In this document: piece after piece, positions 9,427-16,832 of the stretch | Layout of the letters: each line of letters begins with the position of its first letter | How positions within the stretch are numbered: the stretch's first letter is position 1 | Assembly: GCA_045117995.1 (NCBI GenBank) | Contig: JBGUOH010000009.1 | Span: forward strand, 310,001-374,000 | Direction of reading: 5' to 3' | From: RUG14515 sp045117995 | GTDB lineage: Bacteria > Bacillota_I > Bacilli_A > RFN20 > CAG-826 | Length of the DNA: 64,000 nucleotides | Notes under the pieces: generated by a model | Databases searched by the model: none | What the model was told of the DNA's origin: nothing | What the model saw: the letters and a program-made list of their open reading frames with translations, nothing else | Made by a program: the position numbers and the translations under genes

Positions 9427-12330
9427 TTAATCACCCATGAAGATACTTCTCCAAGTATTAAAGTTTGTCTCATCCTCAAGATATCGCGGAGGTTCGATTG
9501 GAAACATTGTCGTAAGGACTTCTTCTAATTGATTCATAGTATTCGTTCCGCCAGCAACAAATATCGACATGCCGTTAGCATTTCCAATTAAATCAGCACA
9601 TGTAACGTTGTAGTAAACAACATTATCGTAAGAAGCGATGGCGGAGTCAATCAAACTAATGTTCATGGTATTTCGTGCAGAAGCATCAGCTCTAACGGTG
9701 TTCAAAAAACTTAATCCATCAATAGGAGCGCTATTGGTGCCGTCAAAGCCAAAACAATATGAGTCTTGGGCAAATTGTCTAATGTTGTATCTATTTGCTT
9801 CGGAAAGAGCATAATTGGCAAGTGGGTAAGTGTTTTTTAATTCATTAGCAAAAGCTTCAAAATTGCTTTTATACTCAGCCATGTAAGATAAATCTAAGAC
9901 GGACATAACCGCATCAATATTAAAGTTGTTATACTTAGCAACATGCTTGTCAGCAATTTCCTTAATAACTTGTTCGGTTTCTTCTAAACAGTAAACATTG
10001 TCAATCCATCCAGCATAATCGCCACCCCATTCATTCACATTCATTTGAGATGCAACCATATAGCGGAAATAAGGTGAGTTAAATTCTGCAGCATCTTGAA
10101 TAGCACAACCGCAAGCATCGTAATAAATGAAATCTAATTTTTGAACCCCTACTGTACTAAAGACATTATGACATGCTTGGGCAACGTAATTAGGCTTCAA
10201 GCCACACACACCACCTAAATCAGAACCATGTCCCCACATAACAACCCCTATTCGTTTGGCAGGATATTCTGTGAGACCCCATTCAAGAAAAGACTCAAAT
10301 GTTGATTCATCACCCATAGATGCGTTTGGAAGTGTAGCTACTCTATTTAAAGAATATGAACTACCAACTTCAAAACGACAAATATGATTAGCGTCTATTC
10401 GAGGATCTAACCATCTTTCAGCACCGCCTGTCTCAACGATAATATTAACGCGTTCATCGTCTTGAATTGCGGTTGACAGTTCGTAAAGATTTATGGTCGC
10501 AAACCCTTTTGGATTTTCATCTATCCAACTGCCGTCTGGATACTTTCCACCGCTTTCTAAATTGCAGCCGTTCATGTAAATCATGATTGTCCAATCAGCT
10601 CTATCAGAATAGGAAACGAAACAATCGACAATACCTTCATTTTCTTTTAAAAGATTAATAGCAAAAGTGGCGTAAGGATACAGTTCAATTGCTTTATCAA
10701 CGAATTTTATAATTGAGTCACAAGGATCATAATCGGAACCAAGAGAACTCAGAACATTCCACATTTTTGAATGTCCAAACGCAACTTCATCGCCAGTTCT
10801 TACAACATTATCAAGCATTTTTAATAGGAAACTAGTGATACTTGATTCAGTTCTTTCTGCATAGAAATATGTTGATGAACTATTAATAGTTGGTTTGAAT
10901 TGATTATAGTCAATAGATAGATCTCTAAGAGGATCATCATATATTTCATCTGCATATCCAGGAATGTCGTAGGCTGACGAGCTATACATTTGTGCTGCAA
11001 TGCCAAGGTATGTAGCTAAACCTTCTGAATAAGCCAAATAATAGTAATCGTCTTCAAATGGGGTATCAACATTGTGAGGATATCTATTTTCATCGATACG
11101 CGCCAAACCTAATTTGTCACAAATATAATGACCATATTCATGATTCAAAACATCCCAACTACCAGCATCTTCTTTTTGGACATCGATAAAGTAATCTCTA
11201 TGTCTAGAATCGTGATAATCGGTATGCTCCGCTGGGAATCGAGTTACAATGGTATCAAGCATTTCCGCGTTATTATTAACATAGTTAAATGGAACTGTTT
11301 GAATTTGAGTCAATTCATAAGCATCCGCTCTATCACTTGTACCAGCATAGATGTCGAAATAGTAATCCACTTGGGAATAACTCGAAAGTTGGAGTCTTGA
11401 AGATGAAGCATAACAAATAGGATAGTTTTGGCAGAATCTATCTTCGACGGCCGTCGCTTTACATACAGAAGCCAATCTACATTTAATTTTGTTTAAACTA
11501 TATTGGCTGGCGATGCTTTGACCCAAAGTAACAGTGTATTGGCCAAGACTGTTAGTGAAATGCACATTCCCTGAACCAATAAGCAAATCATTTCGAATAA
11601 AATCAGCTCTTACACCGGCAAGAGGATGAGATACGCCGTTTGTGTCTATCCAGTTGGCATGAAGAACTAGCTTTGTGCTGGAGTTCGAATTTGTTTTTGG
11701 AGTTCGTACAACACTTATTTCAACATCATCTCTCCCACCACTAACATAATCAGAGTAGTTCTTTTCTGCGTTGTATCTTGCTGGATTATATGCGCTGTAA
11801 TTACCAGTTTTGTAGTTGAATGTATCGCGATTAGATATGTAGTTTAGTATTGAAGAAGAAGCGGCATAATTCCTATAATAACTGGCTCTCATATCATCTT
11901 TCGAAAGATAAGAAGCGGCATAATGGCCATCGCTACAGCCAACATATATTGTTGCTAGAACAACTTGCGTAGAACCATATCCGTAACCGAATTTGACAAA
12001 GTAATCACCAGATGAATTTGGTGTAGTAATGCGAACGCTAGCGTAAGTGCCATAAAATGAGTACTGAACGCCTAGGGAAGAACTGCGTGACAATATACCG
12101 AAAGAAGAATACTCTTTCTCAAAACTAATCGTAGCATTAAACGAACTGCCAGCGTTTCCAGTTTCATTTGAAATCCAAACGCTTTTTTGATAATCATTTG
12201 GAGCACGGCAAGTCATTTCTTCTACAACAGGTTCATCTTTTTGAGCAAAAGTAGGAGCAGCTTTGTTGCCACAATTAAAGCTAGCAGCAAGCATGCAGAC
12301 AAGTGATGTAATAATAACTTTTGAATGCAT
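9427..12330 (-). CDS. Secreted HEYGH + clostripain-like (C11) protein, copy 3
   Basis: 967 residues, signal peptide MHSKVIITSLVCMLAASF. RAPNDYQ at 42-48; HEYGH at 397-401, candidate Glu436; C11 domain from about 578 (ADWTIMIYMNG) with candidate His701 in MWGHG and Cys740 in YDACGCAIQD. The residues behind the Cys (GCAIQ instead of LMQLQ) and the Gly before the His differ from the other copies, so specificity may differ although the dyad is kept. No membrane anchor after the signal. Strong AGGAGG site. Role: extracellular proteolysis, inferred. Confidence 0.87.
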   Translation of the reverse strand: MHSKVIITSLVCMLAASFNCGNKAAPTFAQKDEPVVEEMTCRAPNDYQKSVWISNETGNAGSSFNATISFEKEYSSFGILSRSSSLGVQYSFYGTYASVRITTPNSSGDYFVKFGYGYGSTQVVLATIYVGCSDGHYAASYLSKDDMRASYYRNYAASSSILNYISNRDTFNYKTGNYSAYNPARYNAEKNYSDYVSGGRDDVEISVVRTPKTNSNSSTKLVLHANWIDTNGVSHPLAGVRADFIRNDLLIGSGNVHFTNSLGQYTVTLGQSIASQYSLNKIKCRLASVCKATAVEDRFCQNYPICYASSSRLQLSSYSQVDYYFDIYAGTSDRADAYELTQIQTVPFNYVNNNAEMLDTIVTRFPAEHTDYHDSRHRDYFIDVQKEDAGSWDVLNHEYGHYICDKLGLARIDENRYPHNVDTPFEDDYYYLAYSEGLATYLGIAAQMYSSSAYDIPGYADEIYDDPLRDLSIDYNQFKPTINSSSTYFYAERTESSITSFLLKMLDNVVRTGDEVAFGHSKMWNVLSSLGSDYDPCDSIIKFVDKAIELYPYATFAINLLKENEGIVDCFVSYSDRADWTIMIYMNGCNLESGGKYPDGSWIDENPKGFATINLYELSTAIQDDERVNIIVETGGAERWLDPRIDANHICRFEVGSSYSLNRVATLPNASMGDESTFESFLEWGLTEYPAKRIGVVMWGHGSDLGGVCGLKPNYVAQACHNVFSTVGVQKLDFIYYDACGCAIQDAAEFNSPYFRYMVASQMNVNEWGGDYAGWIDNVYCLEETEQVIKEIADKHVAKYNNFNIDAVMSVLDLSYMAEYKSNFEAFANELKNTYPLANYALSEANRYNIRQFAQDSYCFGFDGTNSAPIDGLSFLNTVRADASARNTMNISLIDSAIASYDNVVYYNVTCADLIGNANGMSIFVAGGTNTMNQLEEVLTTMFPIEPPRYLEDETNFNTWRSIFMGD

Positions 12331-12524
12331 TTTAAAACCTCCTTTACATAGAAAAAGTTAAAGCCACAAATTTAAACCGTTTGGCGAAGAACACACATGA
12401 AAAAAACGCATCCTATTTTTGCTTTTTAGTGAATAATAAAGCACTAAGCCAAACAGCTTTCTTTTGTGTTTGGGATTTTTAAGAAAAAACAGGATGCACC
12501 GCAGTTTTTTATTTAAAAATCTCT
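12331..12524 (-). promoter_or_regulatory. Structured leader RNA of C11 copy 3
   Basis: About 195 nt, closely similar to the copy-2 leader: outer stem GCATCCT...AGGATGC (12408 and 12491 regions), inner hairpins TGCTTT/AAAGCA and CCAAACA/TGTTTGG. GCCAAAC (12448-12454) is perfectly complementary to GTTTGGC (12379-12385) close to the ribosome-binding site. The paired bases differ from those in copy 1 yet still match, which is the covariation expected of a real helix. Confidence 0.6.
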
Positions 12525-12530
12525 ACATTC

Positions 12531-12558
12531 AGTCTAACTTTTTATTAAAAATATGCAA
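12531..12558 (-). promoter_or_regulatory. Promoter of C11 copy 3 (TTGCAT-16-TAGACT)
   Basis: -35 TTGCAT (12553-12558), 16-bp spacer, -10 TAGACT (12531-12536), within the plus-strand 12-mer GTCTAACTTTTT. The stretch 12559-12663 shows nothing else beyond AT-rich DNA. Confidence 0.6.
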
Positions 12559-12663
12559 TATATAGAGATAGTTACAAAATTATGCATAATGTATTGACGG
12601 ATTCTTACTTTATTTTGTTATATATATTTAACGCAAAATATTGGCGTTTTTGGACGCTGTCAT

Positions 12664-12715
12664 AAAAAATGGTGACTGAACCGAAATTTACACTTATTCG
12701 GTTTTTGTCACCATT
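12664..12715 (-). terminator. Terminator after C11 copy 4
   Basis: Stem AATGGTGAC (12668-12676) with GTCACCATT (12707-12715), inner CCGAA/TTCGG, then T6 on the minus strand. It lies about 110 bp beyond the stop of copy 4; the bases between (12716-12826) hold no gene. Confidence 0.85.
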
Positions 12716-12826
12716 GTTTACAAACAAAGACTCTCAACATTTGCAATGCGTTAAGAGGCCTTGTTTTATTACTGGTTAATTAATTGAGATCAATTTAAAC
12801 TAGCCAGTTTACTAAACAATCAAATT

Positions 12827-15727
12827 TTAGAAGCAGAGACTTCTCCAATTAGCAAAATGTGTATATGAAGATGGATAATATGGTGCATCATATGCATCAA
12901 CTGCCGCTTGCAAATTTGAAATTACAATTGCTGGCAAGTTAGCCGTAGAGGTAAGCAAATCAAGGGTAGCCTGGGCGCCTTTCTTTGCTCCAGCATAATG
13001 TATTGACATCCCATTTGCTTTTCCGTTAGCAGAACTACCAGTCTTATTATATTTAACGACTTGATTGTAGGCGGTAATAGCGCTGTTAACTTTAGTTCTT
13101 AAACCATTCATATCCATCAATTCATTGTTTTCCAACAAGCGTTTTAAGAAATCTAACCCATCAATTGTGCCGTTGTTTTTGCCATCGAAACTAAAACGAT
13201 GTGTTGCGTTAGCGATTTCAGAAACCGCCATATATGGGATTGTTTTTAGCGCAGATGCGACCGCTTCAAATTTAGCTCTATAATTAGCCATACGCGATAA
13301 TTCTAAAACTGAAAGCGTGTTGCTTCCACCAACACTAGAAATATAGGTATCCGCTATTTCTTTCAAAATGTTAATTGTAGATTTTTTGGCATAAACATCG
13401 TCAATCCATTTATCATACGCCCAACCACTAGCTGGTTCTGTTCTTTCGGAACCAACCATATATTTGCAATATGGAGAATTGAAATCAGCGACATCTTGTA
13501 GTTGCATCAAGCAAGCATCGTAGCCAATGAATTCTATTCGATCAAGACGATTTACATAAAAAGCATTTTCTAGTGCCCTAGCAACTTCAAAATTAGTCAA
13601 GCCGCCACAACAGTCGAAACCACCACCATGATTCCAAAGAATAACGCCTGTCTTGTTGGCTGGATAATTTCTGAACCCCCAGTTCAAGAACGATTCAAAA
13701 GTTGATTGGTCACCCATATTACTGTTAGTAAGCGTTGCTCTACGCTGCAGAGCTCCAGTGTTGTTGCTTTGTTTCTCAACGGTAAATCTACAAATCTTAT
13801 TAGCTTCGATATTTGTGTTTTTCCATCTTTCACAACCACCAGTTTCAATCAAAATATTAACGTTATTTGGTTTGTTTTTGACCTTGAGAATTTCTTCAAT
13901 GTCTTTACTTGCATAACCAGAAGGGGTGCTGCTTTTCCATGTTCCATCATCTTTTTTATCTCCACTTTCCAAGTTGGTACCGCAGATATAAAGCATAATG
14001 GTCCACTCAGCTTTCGAGACCGCATTAACATCATAATCAGCAATAAACTCAGAGTTTCTAAGATTTCTAATTGACGTGGCAAAGGAAGGATACAAACTAA
14101 TTGCGGTCTCAATTATATCGACAACGTTATCGCAAGAATTTACTTGATTAAAAATATTCCACATTCTTGCATCGCCGAGTGCAACACTATCGCCACTTCT
14201 ACTCACGTTATCAAGCATTTTTAATAAGACGCTCGTGACGCTGGATTCAACTCTTTCACCATAATAAGGACTTGTACTATAGCCTGGTGCCCTTAGATTG
14301 TAATCAACGCTAAAGTCTCTATATGTATCTTGATATATTTCGTCCCCAAATCTATTAAGATATGTCATCCCTAGAGCATTATACATTTGGGCAGCTATAC
14401 CAAAATATGTTGCTAAGCCTTCAGAAAGCGCTATATATTCGTTGTATTTGCCTAAATCTTGGTGGACACCATGATAATAGTTTCCGTTGTCTGTGTAACA
14501 CAAATTCAGTCGTTCGCAAATGTAATGACCATATTCGTGATTTAAGACATCCCAGCTATGTGCGTCATCTTCTTGAACTTTAATACAATATGAGTTGTAG
14601 GAATAATTGAAGAATGAAGTGTATTCAGCAGGGAACTGAGTGATGACACTGTTTAAAAAATGACCATGCTCTTTAGCATAATGAAATGGAGTTCTTTGTG
14701 CTTGAGCGATTTCATAAGCGCATCCTCTATCACTTCTAGCGGCATAGATATAGATAAAAATATCGAGCTCGCAATATTCAGTTAGAGGCGTTCCGTATGG
14801 CGCGGTAAAACAAATTGGGTAATTCTGATAGAAACTATCTTCTACAGAAGTAGCATCACTCACTGCAGACAATCTACACTTAATATCATCTACTTTGAGC
14901 CCACCAGCTTGGCTCACAGGTAAAGCTACAGTGTAATTTCCTTCATAATCTGTAAAGTGTAAATCGCCTTGACCCAATAGCGAATTTGGAGTGAAAAAAT
15001 CAGCTCTGATGCCAGCAAGAGGATGGTAATGATTATCACTATCAATCCAAGTTGCGTGAAGTATTAAATAAATAAGCGAACTATTCCCTCCTCTTGACGC
15101 AAAGAAGTCGGAAAAAGTATCATTTGACCCTCCGTAAACAAAATTGGCATGACGTGCCTCAGCACTGAATCTGCTCGGATTATAAGCATTATAATAACCA
15201 TTGTAATAATCGAAATCGTCACGATATGAGATGTACTCGTTATCTTCATAAGTGGCTTTATGGTAATGGAAGAAGCGCGACTTAGCTTCGTAAATAGAAT
15301 TAGAGGAAGCGCAATAGTAATTGCCATCTGAATAAACATAAATCGAAGCTAAAACAACTTGTTTTGATCCAGAATAATACCCGAATTTTGCAGAATATGT
15401 GCCTGAAGAAGTGGGCGTTGTTATAGTAGCGTCAGCATAATCGTCATATGCGTAATAGCTAACATTTAGTCCGGTACTTCTTTCAAGAACCTCAAAACCT
15501 AGATATTCTCTTTCGTAACTAATAGAGATATAAAATGAGTCTCCTGCCACTCCATCGTCATTTGAAATCCAAACATGACGAGGATAATCGTTTGGGGCGC
15601 GCTGCGCTGTTTCTTGTACCAGTGGTTCTGTTGCTTTTTCGGCTAAATTTGGAGTTATCCTTTTGCCAAAATTAAGGCTTGCCGCAAGTACGCAAACAAG
15701 CGATGCAATAATAACTTTTGAATGCAT
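12827..15727 (-). CDS. Secreted HEYGH + clostripain-like (C11) protein, copy 4
   Basis: 966 residues, signal peptide MHSKVIIASLVCVLAASLN. RAPNDYP at about 43-49; HEYGH at 397-401 with candidate Glu436 (ALSEGLATYFG); C11 domain from about 574 (AEWTIMLYICGTN) with candidate His700 (WNHGGG) and Cys739 (YDACLMQLQ). The WNHGGG and DACLMQ forms are the closest of the four to the usual clostripain motifs, so this may be the least altered copy. The 5' end and leader are closest to copy 1. AGGAGG site 8 bp before the ATG. Confidence 0.88.
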   Translation of the reverse strand: MHSKVIIASLVCVLAASLNFGKRITPNLAEKATEPLVQETAQRAPNDYPRHVWISNDDGVAGDSFYISISYEREYLGFEVLERSTGLNVSYYAYDDYADATITTPTSSGTYSAKFGYYSGSKQVVLASIYVYSDGNYYCASSNSIYEAKSRFFHYHKATYEDNEYISYRDDFDYYNGYYNAYNPSRFSAEARHANFVYGGSNDTFSDFFASRGGNSSLIYLILHATWIDSDNHYHPLAGIRADFFTPNSLLGQGDLHFTDYEGNYTVALPVSQAGGLKVDDIKCRLSAVSDATSVEDSFYQNYPICFTAPYGTPLTEYCELDIFIYIYAARSDRGCAYEIAQAQRTPFHYAKEHGHFLNSVITQFPAEYTSFFNYSYNSYCIKVQEDDAHSWDVLNHEYGHYICERLNLCYTDNGNYYHGVHQDLGKYNEYIALSEGLATYFGIAAQMYNALGMTYLNRFGDEIYQDTYRDFSVDYNLRAPGYSTSPYYGERVESSVTSVLLKMLDNVSRSGDSVALGDARMWNIFNQVNSCDNVVDIIETAISLYPSFATSIRNLRNSEFIADYDVNAVSKAEWTIMLYICGTNLESGDKKDDGTWKSSTPSGYASKDIEEILKVKNKPNNVNILIETGGCERWKNTNIEANKICRFTVEKQSNNTGALQRRATLTNSNMGDQSTFESFLNWGFRNYPANKTGVILWNHGGGFDCCGGLTNFEVARALENAFYVNRLDRIEFIGYDACLMQLQDVADFNSPYCKYMVGSERTEPASGWAYDKWIDDVYAKKSTINILKEIADTYISSVGGSNTLSVLELSRMANYRAKFEAVASALKTIPYMAVSEIANATHRFSFDGKNNGTIDGLDFLKRLLENNELMDMNGLRTKVNSAITAYNQVVKYNKTGSSANGKANGMSIHYAGAKKGAQATLDLLTSTANLPAIVISNLQAAVDAYDAPYYPSSYTHFANWRSLCF

Positions 15728-15947
15728 TTTTAGACCTCCTTTGCAAATTAAAAGTTAAGACTACAATATGCAAACTGTTCAGCTAAAAAGGGTATGATGA
15801 AAAACGCATCGTTATTCTGGTTTTGTTTCTCAACAATTTAATTCCTTTTTTAAATCTCGCATTATCCGAGATTGCAAACAGTTTTTTCAAACTTTTTCGG
15901 ATTCTTGTTGAAAACAGGTGCACCAGTATTTTCGAATCAATAAATCT
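15728..15947 (-). promoter_or_regulatory. Structured leader RNA of C11 copy 4
   Basis: About 220 nt, same type as copy 1: outer stem CTGGTTTT...CAACAA (15817-15836) with TTGTTGAAAACAG (15905-15917), inner hairpin AATCTC/GAGATT, and AACAGTTT (15877-15884) complementary to AAACTGTT (15772-15779) near the ribosome-binding site. Confidence 0.6.
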
Positions 15948-15953
15948 ACATTT

Positions 15954-15981
15954 AGTCTAACTTTTTGTTAAAAATATGCAA
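15954..15981 (-). promoter_or_regulatory. Promoter of C11 copy 4 (TTGCAT-16-TAGACT)
   Basis: -35 TTGCAT (15976-15981), 16 bp, -10 TAGACT (15954-15959), within GTCTAACTTTTT. Same geometry as copies 1-3. The DNA up to 16085 holds no other feature I can support. Confidence 0.6.
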
Positions 15982-16085
15982 TATAAGGATATAGTTACAA
16001 ATATATGAATAATGTATTGGCCTGTTCTTACTTTATTTTGATTTCTATGTTTAACGCAAAATAATGGCGTTTTTAGACGCTGTTA

Positions 16086-16138
16086 CAAAAAATGGTGACT
16101 AGACCGATATTTACATTTAATCGGTTTTTGTCACCATT
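16086..16138 (-). terminator. Terminator after the isochorismatase-like gene
   Basis: AATGGTGAC (16091-16099) with GTCACCATT (16130-16138), inner CCGAT/ATCGG, T-run on the minus strand. Third copy of the C11-array terminator, here serving an unrelated gene, which marks the original edge of the duplicated unit. Confidence 0.85.
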
Positions 16139-16161
16139 ATTTTGTTTGATAAGTTAATAAA

Positions 16162-16713
16162 TTATTTGCTGAATAATTCGGCTAATTCTTTATTGTTGTA
16201 GTTATTAGCGCCGTATGTTTCTTTAGCGTACTTTAAGCCATATTCGTAGTCTTCTTTTGTGAAGGCACCTGTAGCTTCGTTAGCGAAGATAACTTCTAAA
16301 CCATTTTGGAAGGCATCAGCAGCTGTGTGTCTGCAGCACATATGTGTGTGTAAACCTGTAACAACAACAGATGTAACACCTAATTCTTTTAATAAGATGT
16401 CTAAGTCTGTTTGGAAGAAAGCGGAGTATCTTCTCTTTAAGATGACATAATCTTTTTCATCGACTGGTAATTCAGGAATGATTTCGGCACCCTTTGTACC
16501 TCTGATAGCGTGGTCACCCCATAATTTGAGTTCGAAGTCGACATCTTTTAAGTGGGAGTCATTGCAGAAGATAACTGGGACGTTATTCTTTCTGGCGATT
16601 TCTAATAATTCTTGAGTTGGTTTGACAATAGCTCTAGCATTATCACAGCCTAAAGCGCCTGTCACGAAGTCGTTGAGCATATCAACCACTAATACTGCGT
16701 ATTTTTTATTCAT
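16162..16713 (-). CDS. Isochorismatase-like cysteine hydrolase (nicotinamidase-related)
   Basis: 183 residues, typical for the family of small cytoplasmic amidases acting through an Asp-Lys-Cys triad. The triad reads Asp11 (VVDMLNDF), Lys93 (VILKRR) and Cys126 (VTGLHTHMCCRHTA); Asp52 and His54 in NDSHLKD plus His68 could be the metal ligands used by nicotinamidases. A role in NAD salvage (PncA) is the best guess, but specificity within this family is not readable from motifs. Own promoter upstream, own terminator downstream; no signal peptide. Site GAGGAT 9 bp before the ATG. Confidence 0.85.
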   Translation of the reverse strand: MNKKYAVLVVDMLNDFVTGALGCDNARAIVKPTQELLEIARKNNVPVIFCNDSHLKDVDFELKLWGDHAIRGTKGAEIIPELPVDEKDYVILKRRYSAFFQTDLDILLKELGVTSVVVTGLHTHMCCRHTAADAFQNGLEVIFANEATGAFTKEDYEYGLKYAKETYGANNYNNKELAELFSK

Positions 16714-16745
16714 TTCTTTAATCCTCTTCTAAACACATTGGCTAT

Positions 16746-16773
16746 ATTTTATATATAAGTGATACAAAATCAA
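16746..16773 (-). promoter_or_regulatory. Promoter of the isochorismatase-like gene
   Basis: -35 TTGATT (16768-16773), 16-bp spacer, -10 TAAAAT (16746-16751). Confidence 0.55.
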
Positions 16774-16832
16774 ATAATTTTCTTAAAAAATCGCCAAAAG
16801 AGGAATATATGAATTGAAATTAGGATTTAATA

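Noticed and set aside
2711..15727. Copies of the C11 genes as lipoproteins because of a Cys near the end of the signal (e.g. SFNCG, STFCG)
   Set aside because: The residues before the Cys do not fit a lipobox (no Leu at -3 with small residues at -2/-1), and the Cys is missing in copies 1 and 4.
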